Of a stretch of DNA of 64,000 nucleotides, positions 20,345-28,494 are shown one piece after another. Where the stretch lies: assembly GCF_000688255.1 (NCBI RefSeq), contig NZ_JHYS01000017.1, positions 20,894 to 84,893 of the forward strand, in the 5' to 3' direction. The stretch's first letter is position 1. Every line of letters starts with the position of its first letter. Both the position numbers and the translations under genes were made by a program. Under the pieces are notes generated by a model that did not search any database, was not told the origin of the DNA, and saw nothing but the letters and a program-made list of their open reading frames with translations. This stretch comes from Simplicispira psychrophila DSM 11588. Its GTDB lineage: Bacteria > Pseudomonadota > Gammaproteobacteria > Burkholderiales > Burkholderiaceae_C.

Positions 20345-21490
20345 CTAAACGCGGCCAAAGGCGTAGCCCATGGCTTGTTCGGTGCCTTCGATCTGGTCGA
20401 TGAGCTTGCACAGCGGGCCGAGTTCGCGGTAGCGGTCGGCGGTGGCGCGGATGTAGTGCAGAAAGCGCGGTGCGTCGGCCAGGTACTTCGGCTTGCCGTC
20501 GCGCAGGGTAATGCGGGCAAAGATGCCGGCCACTTTCAGGTGGCGCTGCAGGCCCATCCATTCGACACTGCGATAGAACTCACCAAAGTCGGCGCCCCAG
20601 CCGGTGGGGCTATGGGCGCCCAGTAAACCCGCCTTGCGCGCCTTTTCCCAGTAACGGATGGTAATGTCGATGACGAAATTTTCATCCCAACTGATGAAGG
20701 CGTCGCGCAGCAGGCTGGCAATGTCGTAGGTGATGGGACCGTACACCGCGTCCTGAAAATCCAGCACGCCCAGCGGCCCGCCGGGGGAAGGCGGCACCAT
20801 CAGGTTGCGCATCATGAAGTCGCGGTGCACGAACACGCTGGGTACGGCTAGGTTGTGCGCCACGATGCGGTTGAAGGCGTGGTCCAGTACCGCCTGCTGA
20901 GTGGCGTTCAGGGTGATGCCACGGTGTTTGGCGACGTACCAGTCGGGGAATAGCGCCAGTTCGCGGCGCAGCAGCGCTTCGTCGTACACCGGCAGCACGC
21001 CGGGGCGCGACGCCAGTTGCCACTGCAGCAGCGTATCGGTAGCTTGCTGGTACCAGGCGTAGGCGTCTTGGGGGCGCTCGGGGTCGAGTTTTTCCATCAC
21101 CGTCTGCGCACCCAGGTCGGACAGCAGCATGAAACCCTGCGCCTGGTCCCAGGCCAGGATGTCCGGCACCTTCAATCCGGCCTGTTGCATCAGGGCCTGC
21201 ACCTGGACAAAGGAGGCGCAGGGCTCTTTGTCGGGTGGTGCATCCATGACGATGCAGCTTTTGCCGGGCGTGGCGTTGTGGCTGGTATCGATACGCAAAT
21301 AACGGCGAAAGCTGGCGTCGGCCGAGGCCGGGCGCAGGCTGGCGGGCAGCAATTGGTGTGCGGACATCAGCGGTGCCAGCCAGGCCTCAAAGGCGGCGTG
21401 GCGCTGGGCGTCGGGCCAGTCCACGCTGGCGGTGGGAAGTGCTGTGGTGGCCAGCAGGGCGGCGGGGGGGGGGGAGGCAGGGTGGCTCAT
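20345..21490 (-). CDS. amgK: Cell-wall sugar kinase of the APH family (AmgK-like)
   Basis: 381 residues of the aminoglycoside phosphotransferase fold. The catalytic HRD-type loop reads FVHRDFMMRNLMV and the metal-binding segment is LGVLDFQDAVYGPITYDIASLLRDAF. YRELGPLCKLIDQIEGTEQAM near the C-terminus and placement facing lptD match AmgK, the anomeric MurNAc/GlcNAc 1-kinase of the Pseudomonas peptidoglycan-recycling shortcut. The partner nucleotidyltransferase MurU is not found in this window. The ATG at 21490 is followed within 16 bases by a run of 11 C (coding strand; 21464-21474), a possible slippage site. Substrate assignment is by context and family likeness. Confidence 0.82.
   Translation of the reverse strand: MSHPASPPPAALLATTALPTASVDWPDAQRHAAFEAWLAPLMSAHQLLPASLRPASADASFRRYLRIDTSHNATPGKSCIVMDAPPDKEPCASFVQVQALMQQAGLKVPDILAWDQAQGFMLLSDLGAQTVMEKLDPERPQDAYAWYQQATDTLLQWQLASRPGVLPVYDEALLRRELALFPDWYVAKHRGITLNATQQAVLDHAFNRIVAHNLAVPSVFVHRDFMMRNLMVPPSPGGPLGVLDFQDAVYGPITYDIASLLRDAFISWDENFVIDITIRYWEKARKAGLLGAHSPTGWGADFGEFYRSVEWMGLQRHLKVAGIFARITLRDGKPKYLADAPRFLHYIRATADRYRELGPLCKLIDQIEGTEQAMGYAFGRV
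21464..21474. repeat. Homopolymer of 11 G/C near the start of amgK
   Basis: Eleven G on the plus strand, read as C on the coding strand, within codons 6-9 of amgK, where it encodes Pro-Pro-Pro. Tracts of this length are prone to polymerase slippage; a one-base change would shift the frame a few residues after the start. Confidence 0.85.
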
Positions 21491-21582
21491 GGATAATCGG
21501 ATTTTACAAACCCGGCCTGCCCGGCACGGGTGACGGGCAGGCCTCTGCACCCACTGCCCGCCGACTCCATGGACTGACTCCC

Positions 21583-24051
21583 TTGCCTGACCTGCACCGC
21601 CGCCCCCTGACCGTGAAGCCTGCCGTCCCCCGCAACCGCCAGCGTGCGCGCCAGGCCACCGCCTTGACCTTCCCGCGCACGGCGCTTGCCCAGTGGCTGG
21701 CGGGGGTGTTGTGGGGCCTGCCGCTGGTGGCGTTGGCACAAAGCCCGGTCAGCACGGCGCAGACGCCGCCCGCTGCGCTGCGTGCCAGTCCGATGCTGCA
21801 AGAAAAAATTCCGCAGGCGGTGCGTGCGCAAATGCCGATCTTTGTCAGCGGCGATCGCATCACCGGCCAGCCCGATATCCAGACGGTGATTGAGGGCCAT
21901 GCCGAACTGCGCCGTGCCGACACCGTGATCCGCGCCGATCGCATGGAATACAGCGTGCCGGACGATCTGGCCCAGGCGCGCGGGCAAGTGCGTATCAACC
22001 GTTCTGGTGATGTGTACGAGGGGGCGGCGCTGGATTTGTATGTGAACGCGTTCAGCGGGTTTTTTACCGACGCGCGCTACCAGTTCCTCAAGACCGAGGC
22101 GCATGGCAAGGCCTCGCGCGTGGATTTCATCGACCACGACCGCACCGTGGTGCACAACGCCACCTACACCACCTGCCAGCGCGGCGATGAGGCCAGCTGG
22201 ACGCCCGCCTGGATGTTGCGCGCCAAAACCATTCACCTGGACCGGGAGGAAGAGGTGGGTACGGCCGAGGGAGCCGTGCTGGAGTTCCAGGGCGTGCCGA
22301 TCGTGCCGATTCCGTACATCACTTTTCCACTTTCGGACAAGCGCAAGTCCGGTCTGTTGCCGCCGTCGATCGGCATCGACAACGTCAATGGCATCGAGTA
22401 CGACCAGCCCTATTACTGGGACATTGCGCCCAACCGCGATGCCACTTTCCACGCTGCCCTGATGGCCAAGCGTGGCATCAACGCCGGCGCTGAATTTCGC
22501 TATCTGGAGCCCAGCTACAAAGGCCTGCTGCGGGGCGACTTCATGCCCTCTGACCGGCTGCGTGCGCAAGACCGCTGGAGCTATACGCTGCAGCACGCCG
22601 GCACTATGGATTCGCCCTTGGGCGGCGTGGGGCTGAACATCAATCTCAACCGCGTCAGCGACAACAATTACTGGCGCGATTTCACGACGCGCTCCACCCA
22701 CAGCAGCGACCCGATCACGCAGCGCCTGTTGCCGGGCGATGCCTCGCTGACGTGGGCGCGCGGCGATATGTCGCTCAGCCTGCGCACCCTCAAGTGGCAG
22801 ACACTGCAGGACGTGACCGCACCCATCGTGCCGCCCTACGACCGGCTGCCCCAGTTGCACGCGCGCTATGCGCCCAGCAGCCTGCCCGGAGGCTTTGATG
22901 CCAGCATCGATGCCGACACCACGCATTTCCAGGCCGATCCGTTCCTGACTCGCCAGGCCAATGCCACGCGCAGCTACACCCTGGCGCAGGTCAGCCGGCC
23001 TTTTCTGGCGCCGGCGGGGTTCGTCACGCCGCGTTTGCAGCTACATGCCACGCAGTACCAATTCGACAGCCCACTGACCAACGGCAGCACGGCGCAAAGC
23101 CGGGTGCTGCCCACTTTCAGCCTGGACAGTGGGCTGGTGTTTGAACGCGATGCGCGCTATCTGGGGCGTAATTTTGTGCAGACGCTGGAGCCGCGCGCTT
23201 TTTACACCTATACGCCGTACCGCGACCAGCACTTGCTGCCGGTCTACGACACCGCGGCCAACGACTTCAACTTCGCTTCCATCTACACCGAGAACGCCTA
23301 CGGCGGCCAGGACCGCATCGTTGACAACAACCTGCTGACCTTGGGCGTGACCACGCGTTTGCTCGACCCGGGTACGGGCGCCGAGGCGGTACGCCTGGGT
23401 GTGGCGCAGCGTGTGCGGTTTTCCGATCAGCAGGTCACGCTGCCTGGCGAGCTGCCGGCCAACGAACGCCTGTCCGACCTGCTGCTGGGCGCCGGCGTGC
23501 AGTGGACGCCGCAGTGGGGCTTTGACTCGGTGGTGCAGTACAACCCCAAGACGCGCAGCTCGATCCGCTCGACCATCAGCGCACGCTATAGCCCGGGCTC
23601 GTACCGCACCATCAGCGCCGCCTACCGCCTGCAGCGCGCCACCAGCACGCAATTGGTGGGCAGCGAGCAGATCGACGTCGGCTGGCAATGGCCGATCAAT
23701 GACCTGTGGGGCGACAAGGGGCGCGATCTGGGCCCCGGGCGCGGCCAGGGCGGCGGACGCTGGTACAGCGTGGGCCGTCTCAACTACAGTCTGCCCGACC
23801 GTAAGGTGGTCGATGCGGTGGTCGGCTTCGAATACGACGGCTGCTGCTGGATCGGCCGCGTGGTGCTAGAGCGCTTGCAAAGCAGCATCACCTCAGCCAA
23901 CACACGCCTGTTATTCCAGTTGGAATTTGTCGGTTTTTCCCGCCTCAGTTTGGGCGCCAACCCGTTGGCTGCCTTGAAACAAAATGTTCCGCGCTACCAA
24001 TATCTGCGTGAGCAAGTCAGCACGCCCAGCCGCTTCAGCAACTACGACTAA
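21583..24051 (+). CDS. lptD: LPS-assembly outer membrane protein LptD
   Basis: About 822 residues, counted from a TTG at 21583; GTG 21613 is the other candidate, and no in-frame ATG precedes the signal peptide. The hydrophobic signal is TALAQWLAGVLWGLPLVALAQ. Next come a periplasmic OstA/LptA-like jellyroll (VSGDRITGQPDIQTVIEGHAELRR... about 60-230) and a large C-terminal beta-barrel. Three cysteines are seen: residue 198 (TTCQRGDE) and the adjacent pair 754-755 (DGCCWIG), which can form the inter-domain disulfide. It inserts LPS into the outer leaflet with LptE. It is 13 bp ahead of surA, its folding chaperone, and divergent from amgK. Confidence 0.93.
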   Translation: MPDLHRRPLTVKPAVPRNRQRARQATALTFPRTALAQWLAGVLWGLPLVALAQSPVSTAQTPPAALRASPMLQEKIPQAVRAQMPIFVSGDRITGQPDIQTVIEGHAELRRADTVIRADRMEYSVPDDLAQARGQVRINRSGDVYEGAALDLYVNAFSGFFTDARYQFLKTEAHGKASRVDFIDHDRTVVHNATYTTCQRGDEASWTPAWMLRAKTIHLDREEEVGTAEGAVLEFQGVPIVPIPYITFPLSDKRKSGLLPPSIGIDNVNGIEYDQPYYWDIAPNRDATFHAALMAKRGINAGAEFRYLEPSYKGLLRGDFMPSDRLRAQDRWSYTLQHAGTMDSPLGGVGLNINLNRVSDNNYWRDFTTRSTHSSDPITQRLLPGDASLTWARGDMSLSLRTLKWQTLQDVTAPIVPPYDRLPQLHARYAPSSLPGGFDASIDADTTHFQADPFLTRQANATRSYTLAQVSRPFLAPAGFVTPRLQLHATQYQFDSPLTNGSTAQSRVLPTFSLDSGLVFERDARYLGRNFVQTLEPRAFYTYTPYRDQHLLPVYDTAANDFNFASIYTENAYGGQDRIVDNNLLTLGVTTRLLDPGTGAEAVRLGVAQRVRFSDQQVTLPGELPANERLSDLLLGAGVQWTPQWGFDSVVQYNPKTRSSIRSTISARYSPGSYRTISAAYRLQRATSTQLVGSEQIDVGWQWPINDLWGDKGRDLGPGRGQGGGRWYSVGRLNYSLPDRKVVDAVVGFEYDGCCWIGRVVLERLQSSITSANTRLLFQLEFVGFSRLSLGANPLAALKQNVPRYQYLREQVSTPSRFSNYD

Positions 24052-24064
24052 AACTATTAAAACC

Positions 24065-25468
24065 ATGAAATACCGTGCTCTCGCCGTGGCCCTTGCCTGC
24101 CTGGCTTCTCTTGCGTCTCAAGGCGCTGCCGCACAAGGTCTGCGCCCATCCGGCGCGGGCAAGACGGCTACTGCGCGCGGACTGGCGCCGTCATCTGCTG
24201 CTCCTGCAGCCCTGCCTGCCGGTGCAGCCCCGAGCGGCATTCGCCAGGCTGACTACATCGTTGCTGTTGTTAATTCGGAGCCTGTCACCAACCACGAAGT
24301 GAGTGTGCGCCTGGCGCGCATCCAAGCGCAGCTGGCACGCCAGGGAGGCGCCGTGCCCCTGCACGAGGTACTGGTGCGCGATATGCTGGAGCGCACCATT
24401 TTGGAGAAAGCGCAGCTCCAGGCCGCGCGCGAGATCGGTATCAAGGTGGACGCCTTGGCAGTCACGCAGGCCGAGGAGTCTGTGGCGCGGCAAAACGGCA
24501 TCACGCTGGCGGCCATGCAGCAGCGCCTGGCGGTCGATGGCATCAGCCCGGAGCGCTTTCGGGAAGAACTGCGCAACCAATTGATGCTGCAGCGCCTGCG
24601 TGAACGCGAAGTGGACGCGCGCGTGCGCGTCAGCGAACTCGATATCGACCAGTACCTGCACGATCAGCAGCCCGCTGCCACAGGCGCCAATACGGGTATC
24701 GAATTGGCCCAGGTGCTGATGCCGGTGCCAGAAACTGCCAGCCCAGCGGAAGTCGCCGCGCTCCAGGCACGCGCCCAGATCGTGGCCGACAAGGCCCGTG
24801 CCGGCGACGACTTTGCGGCGCTGGCGCGCGACTATTCGGCGGCGCCCGAAAGCGCCCAGGGCGGCAGCATGGGGATGCGCAGCGCGGATCGCTACCCTGA
24901 ATTGTTCATGCAGGCCACGCAAGCGCTGCCCGTGGGGGCCATTGTCGGACCCCTGCGCTCGGGGGCGGGTTTTCATGTGCTGAAGGTGCTGGCCAAGTCG
25001 CAAGGTGGTGCATCGGCCATGGCCATGCAAACCCATGCGCGCCACATCCTGCTGGTGCCTGGGCCGCAGTTGTCGGAGACGGCCGCTGCCCAGCGCTTGG
25101 CTGACTACCGCCAGCGCATCCTGGCCGGTCAGGCCGACTTTGCTGAACTGGCGCGGGAGGTGTCCAAGGATGGCAGTGCCAAGCAGGGTGGCGACCTCGG
25201 CTGGGCCACGCCCGGGCGTTACGTGCCCGAGTTTGAAGCCGCCCTGCAGGCGCTGCAGCCCGGCGAGATCAGTGCGCCGCTGGTGTCGCGCTTTGGTGTG
25301 CACCTGATCCAGCTGCTGGAGCGCCGCCAGGTGCAACTGAGCCAGCGTGAACAGCGCGACATGGTGCGTGACACCGTGCGCGAAAAGAAAATGGAAGCAG
25401 CGTATGCCACCTGGGTGCAGGAATTGCGCAGCCGCGCCTATGTTGAATACCGGGATGCCCCACAGTGA
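24065..25468 (+). CDS. surA: Periplasmic chaperone/peptidyl-prolyl isomerase SurA
   Basis: 467 residues from ATG 24065. A signal peptide ([22 protein letters not shown]) is followed by the SurA N-terminal chaperone domain ([18 protein letters not shown]...) and two parvulin domains: one around 215-320 (AQVLMPVPE... [12 protein letters not shown]) and one around 325-430 (ARHILLV... [17 protein letters not shown]). The second keeps the motif typical of active rotamases. It escorts outer membrane proteins, LptD among them. Its stop overlaps the rsmA start (GTGA), giving an lptD-surA-rsmA operon as in many proteobacteria. Confidence 0.95.
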   Translation: MKYRALAVALACLASLASQGAAAQGLRPSGAGKTATARGLAPSSAAPAALPAGAAPSGIRQADYIVAVVNSEPVTNHEVSVRLARIQAQLARQGGAVPLHEVLVRDMLERTILEKAQLQAAREIGIKVDALAVTQAEESVARQNGITLAAMQQRLAVDGISPERFREELRNQLMLQRLREREVDARVRVSELDIDQYLHDQQPAATGANTGIELAQVLMPVPETASPAEVAALQARAQIVADKARAGDDFAALARDYSAAPESAQGGSMGMRSADRYPELFMQATQALPVGAIVGPLRSGAGFHVLKVLAKSQGGASAMAMQTHARHILLVPGPQLSETAAAQRLADYRQRILAGQADFAELAREVSKDGSAKQGGDLGWATPGRYVPEFEAALQALQPGEISAPLVSRFGVHLIQLLERRQVQLSQREQRDMVRDTVREKKMEAAYATWVQELRSRAYVEYRDAPQ

Positions 25469-26229
25469 AGCACATTGCCCGCAAACGCTTCGGTCAGCAC
25501 TTCTTGTCCGACCGCACCATCATTGAAGACATCATCCAGGCGATTGCACCGCAGCCGGGCGACCCGATGGTCGAAATCGGTCCGGGCCTGGCGGCACTGA
25601 CGCAACCGCTGGTCGAGCACCTTGGGCACCTGACGGTGATCGAACTGGACCGCGATCTGGCACTGCGTCTGCGTTTGCACCCCCAGCTGAATGTGATTGA
25701 GTCTGATGTATTAAAAGTGGACTTTACGCAGGTGGCACAAGCGCTATCAGCTATCAAAATAAGAGTAGTGGGGAATCTGCCCTACAACATCTCCACCCCC
25801 ATCCTGTTCCATCTGCTGGAGCATGTGGACGTGATTGCCGACCAGCACTTCATGCTGCAAAAGGAGGTCATTGACCGCATGGTGGCGCGGCCCTCTACCT
25901 CCGACTACGGCCGCCTGTCGGTGATGCTGCAGTGGCGCTACGCCATGGAAAACGTGTTGTTCGTACCGCCAGAAAGCTTTGACCCGCCACCGCGCGTGGA
26001 CAGCGCTGTGGTGCGCATGGTGCCGCGCGCCGAGCCCGTCGCGCTGCAGCCCAAGCTGCTGAAAGAGCTGGTGCAGGTCGCCTTCAGCCAGCGGCGAAAA
26101 TTGCTGCGCCATACGCTGGGGCGCTGGCTGGAGGCACGCAATTTTTCCGGTGAATTTGATGTGCAGCGCCGCGCCGAAGAGGTGCCAGTGGACGAATACG
26201 TGGCCTTGGCGGTGCGCCTGCAGGCATAA
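25465..26229 (+). CDS. rsmA: 16S rRNA dimethyladenosine transferase RsmA/KsgA
   Basis: 254 residues from a GTG overlapping the surA stop. [13 protein letters not shown], the SAM-binding [13 protein letters not shown], and the catalytic NLPYNIS (104-110) are all present. It dimethylates A1518 and A1519 of 16S rRNA. Residues 92-100 (QALSAIKIR) are encoded by AAGCGCTATCAGCTATC and an A-rich tail with ATA and AGA codons, unlike the GC-rich remainder. This stretch matches half of the dispersed palindromic repeat, yet reading frame and catalytic motif just after it are intact. Confidence 0.95.
   Translation: MKHIARKRFGQHFLSDRTIIEDIIQAIAPQPGDPMVEIGPGLAALTQPLVEHLGHLTVIELDRDLALRLRLHPQLNVIESDVLKVDFTQVAQALSAIKIRVVGNLPYNISTPILFHLLEHVDVIADQHFMLQKEVIDRMVARPSTSDYGRLSVMLQWRYAMENVLFVPPESFDPPPRVDSAVVRMVPRAEPVALQPKLLKELVQVAFSQRRKLLRHTLGRWLEARNFSGEFDVQRRAEEVPVDEYVALAVRLQA
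25740..25766. repeat. Half-copy of dispersed repeat inside rsmA coding sequence (copy 6)
   Basis: AAGCGCTATCAGCTATC is nearly identical to the arm seen at 54175-54190 and 62668-62683. It is translated in frame within rsmA as part of residues 92-100, and its AT-rich tail gives codons rare in this genome. Confidence 0.65.
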
Positions 26230-26262
26230 AAACGCCCTGTGTCTGTCGAAAGACGCAGGGCG
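26228..26262 (-). terminator. Intrinsic terminator of the apbE unit
   Basis: On the minus strand a stem CGCCCTG-C-GTC / GAC-A-CAGGGCG with an 8-base loop is followed by TTTTT. It lies in the convergent gap between rsmA and apbE; the plus strand lacks a clean T run, so it mainly ends the leftward transcript. Confidence 0.8.
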
Positions 26263-26293
26263 AATAAGGTTCAGCGCAGTGGCGTTGTAACCG

Positions 26294-27343
26294 TCAGGTG
26301 GCGGCGGGTACCGTTTGCAGTACCGCGGCCATGCCCGGTGTTTGCCAAATACTCTGGTCACGCTGCGCCACCAAGGCTTGCACTTGGGCTTGGCTGGCGA
26401 GCAAAGTACGTGCGCGGTCGGTGCCGAGCACCATCATTGCAGCGCCCAAACCGTTGACGCTGGCAGCATCGCGCGCCAGCAGGCTGACGCCATGCGGACC
26501 GTGCGTCGGCCGGCCGGTGTGCGGATCGAGAATGTGGTGTTGGCGCTCGCCTTGGGCCATGAAAAATCGTTCGTAGTCGCCGGAGGAAGCCACGATGGCC
26601 TGTCCTTCCAAGGCCAGTACGCCAAGCATTTTTTCGGGTGCGCGCGGATCGCGCAGGCCGACGCGCCACGGGCGTCCGCGCAGGCGCCCGGCAATCAGCA
26701 CATCGCCGCCGCCGTTGAGCATGGCGTTATCAATGCCGTGGTGTTGCAGCGCCTGCATGCCAGCTTCCAGAATGGGCAGCTTGGCGACGCCGCCCAGGTC
26801 GAGGGCCATGCCGCGCTGGGCCAGGCGGGCGGTGCCGGCACGTTTGTCCAATTCCAGTCCGCGGTAGCCAACCAGGCGGCGCTGGGCCGCAATGTCGCTG
26901 GCTGCTGGCAGGGTGCTTTGGCCGATATCAAAGTGCCAGGCCTTGAGCGCACCCACCGTGATGTCAAAGGCGCCCTGGGTTTGTGCCGCCAGGTTTTGCG
27001 CTGTGTCCAGCACGGCCATGAGTTCGGCGTTCACCGCCACGGCATGGATGCCGGCGGCGCGGTTGATGGCACTGACCGGGCTGGACGGATCGTAGCGCGT
27101 CATCAAAGCCGCAAGGCGATCCATTTCGTGCCAGGCGTGATCGATCGCCGTGTGCAGTTGTTTTGGGTTTTCGCCTTCGGCCACGATGTCAACGCGTGTG
27201 CCCATCAGGGCGCGGGACTCGCGTTGAACCAAAGCAGGTGCGCTGGCAAACGCCGAAGGTAGGAATGCGGCGCTGCCCAACAAGGGCAACGCCAAGGCCA
27301 TGCGCCGCCGTGTCAGGCTGGTGGGCCGGTTCATGTGGTGCAT
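26294..27343 (-). CDS. apbE: FAD:protein FMN transferase (ApbE; NosX-like)
   Basis: 349 residues with an N-terminal export signal that contains TRRRMALALPLLGSAAFLPSAFA, so it acts in the periplasm and may use the Tat route. ApbE hallmarks: RALMGTRVDIVAEG, MTRYDPSSPVSAIN, GGVAKLPILEAGMQAL, NGGGDVLIAGR and the metal-binding DAASVNGLGAAMMVLG near the end. It covalently attaches FMN to threonine in target proteins. The NosR gene in this cluster carries the target motif SGATVT, so NosR is the obvious client, as with NosX in other denitrifiers. It is 17 bp after the cytochrome gene. ATG 27343 has an AGG upstream; ATG 27334 is possible. Confidence 0.92.
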   Translation of the reverse strand: MHHMNRPTSLTRRRMALALPLLGSAAFLPSAFASAPALVQRESRALMGTRVDIVAEGENPKQLHTAIDHAWHEMDRLAALMTRYDPSSPVSAINRAAGIHAVAVNAELMAVLDTAQNLAAQTQGAFDITVGALKAWHFDIGQSTLPAASDIAAQRRLVGYRGLELDKRAGTARLAQRGMALDLGGVAKLPILEAGMQALQHHGIDNAMLNGGGDVLIAGRLRGRPWRVGLRDPRAPEKMLGVLALEGQAIVASSGDYERFFMAQGERQHHILDPHTGRPTHGPHGVSLLARDAASVNGLGAAMMVLGTDRARTLLASQAQVQALVAQRDQSIWQTPGMAAVLQTVPAAT

Positions 27344-27360
27344 AGCCGCTGCCTTGTCGG

Positions 27361-27804
27361 TTAGATGGATTGATCGGCCATGAAATCGACAGCGGCCTTG
27401 ACGTCGTCATCGGTCAGGGTGGTACTGCCGCCACGGGCGGGCATCATGCCTTTGGCACCGGTGAAGCCTTCAGTTGCGTGCTTGTACAGGGTGTCTTTGC
27501 CTTGGGCAACGCGGGGGCCCCAGTCGGCCTTGTCGCCGACCTTGGGTGCGCCGGCCACGCCTGAACCGTGGCACAGGGCGCAGGTCTTGTTGTAGACGCT
27601 CTTGCCTTTGGCGTTGTCGGCTACGGCCACGGCTGCTGCCGGAGCTTGTGCAGCTGGAGCAGGGGGAGGTGTTTCTGCAGGGGCAGGGGCCGGTGCGACG
27701 GGTGCAGGGGCTGGAGCAGGAGTGGGTGTGGCAGTTTTCTCGCCGCAAGCGGCCAGGAACAGGGACAGGACCGCAACGGCAAGCAGGCTGGAGCGTTTTT
27801 TCAT
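27361..27804 (-). CDS. Lipid-anchored c5-type cytochrome c
   Basis: 147 residues. Signal peptide with lipobox (LSLFLAAC, Cys20), then an Ala/Pro-rich flexible linker (about 24-60) and a small cytochrome c domain. The heme motif is C75-A-L-C78-H79 and the axial Met is probably M120 or M121 (GMMPARG). It should be tethered to a membrane facing the periplasm and carry electrons, most likely to nitrous oxide reductase given the divergent nosZ gene. The linker lets the heme domain reach a partner some distance away. Co-transcribed with apbE. Confidence 0.92.
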   Translation of the reverse strand: MKKRSSLLAVAVLSLFLAACGEKTATPTPAPAPAPVAPAPAPAETPPPAPAAQAPAAAVAVADNAKGKSVYNKTCALCHGSGVAGAPKVGDKADWGPRVAQGKDTLYKHATEGFTGAKGMMPARGGSTTLTDDDVKAAVDFMADQSI

Positions 27805-27966
27805 GGGTGAATTCCGTTTTTAAATGGATAAAAGTAGGTGCTGACGCTGCCCTTGGCTGCGACCTATTTGCCAGGATGGCGCCTTGCGTGCGTCACCTGT
27901 CGAAGTCGCTGACGACTGCTGCGACATTCAGACCGTGCCAGAACCTCAGGGCCTGGCATGATCCGC

Positions 27967-27985
27967 GAGAATGATAAGGAAAATT
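27967..27985. promoter_or_regulatory. Possible Fur-like box
   Basis: GAGAATGATAAGGAAAATT resembles the first half of the Fur consensus (GATAATGATAA...), with a poor second half. It is about 163 bp upstream of the cytochrome gene. Weak candidate. Confidence 0.25.
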
Positions 27986-28058
27986 GAATATCCCCAAAAT
28001 GTAGCCTTCACTGTAATGGGAGTGACTGAAAAAGTGTGTGTCTATCCGGTAGCACTAG

Positions 28059-28072
28059 GTGACATAGGTCAA
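28059..28072. promoter_or_regulatory. FNR/NNR-type box upstream of nos genes
   Basis: GTGAC-ATAG-GTCAA; read on the other strand it is TTGAC-CTAT-GTCAC, close to the TTGAC-N4-GTCAA form used by FNR/CRP-family regulators such as Nnr/Dnr. It lies 36 bp before the DUF2946-type gene and so in position to drive the nosZ transcript under low oxygen or nitric oxide. Confidence 0.6.
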
Positions 28073-28075
28073 TAT

Positions 28076-28094
28076 GATTCATATTTGATGAATC
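28076..28094. promoter_or_regulatory. 19-bp inverted repeat of unknown regulator
   Basis: GATTCAT-ATTTG-ATGAATC, a perfect 7-bp-arm inverted repeat 13 bp before the DUF2946-type start and 3 bp after the FNR/NNR-type box. Likely an operator or a 5' hairpin; I cannot assign a protein. Confidence 0.4.
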
Positions 28095-28107
28095 TAAACT
28101 CGTTCCG

Positions 28108-28461
28108 ATGAAAATCCCCAGAACTCTCTTACGCCTGCGTGTGTGGGTTTTGGCATGGTTCGTCCTGGCCTTGGGGGTGGCGATGGCGTCGCCCATCGTG
28201 CAGCCTCGAACAATAGAAATCGTCTGTGCCGGCGCAGGTGCCACTAAAGTATTGCTGCACACGGACGTCGGAACGTTCGAGCTGGGCTCGCACGGCACGG
28301 AGTGCCCGCTGTGCCTCGTCTCTGGCGCGCCGCCTGCACCTCCGTCCTCTCTGCCCCCCCTATTTGCACCGCTGACACACGCCAGTGCGTTGCTTTTTGT
28401 TTCCCCGGTCGTGGTTGCCACGGCTGTTTCTCCGCCTGCGCGCGGACCCCCTTCCCCCTGA
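28108..28461 (+). CDS. Small DUF2946-like protein with CPLC motif
   Basis: 117 residues. A hydrophobic N-terminal segment (VWVLAWFVLALGVAMASP) acts as signal or anchor. The middle carries a TECPLCLVSGAPP motif, which recalls the CPLC motif of DUF2946 proteins often found near metal-uptake and copper genes. A second hydrophobic stretch (HASALLFVSPVVVATAVSPP) is near the C-terminus. The CxxC next to nosZ makes copper handling a reasonable guess, not more. nosZ starts 33 bp downstream, so the two are probably co-transcribed from the FNR/NNR-controlled promoter. Confidence 0.6.
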   Translation: MKIPRTLLRLRVWVLAWFVLALGVAMASPIVQPRTIEIVCAGAGATKVLLHTDVGTFELGSHGTECPLCLVSGAPPAPPSSLPPLFAPLTHASALLFVSPVVVATAVSPPARGPPSP

Positions 28462-28494
28462 GCCACTCCTAGCTAATCTAAAGAGGTAAAAATC

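Noticed and set aside
28086..28099. Second FNR-like box (TTGATGAATCTAAA)
   Set aside because: Only the left half-site fits; it is better explained by the 19-bp inverted repeat it overlaps.
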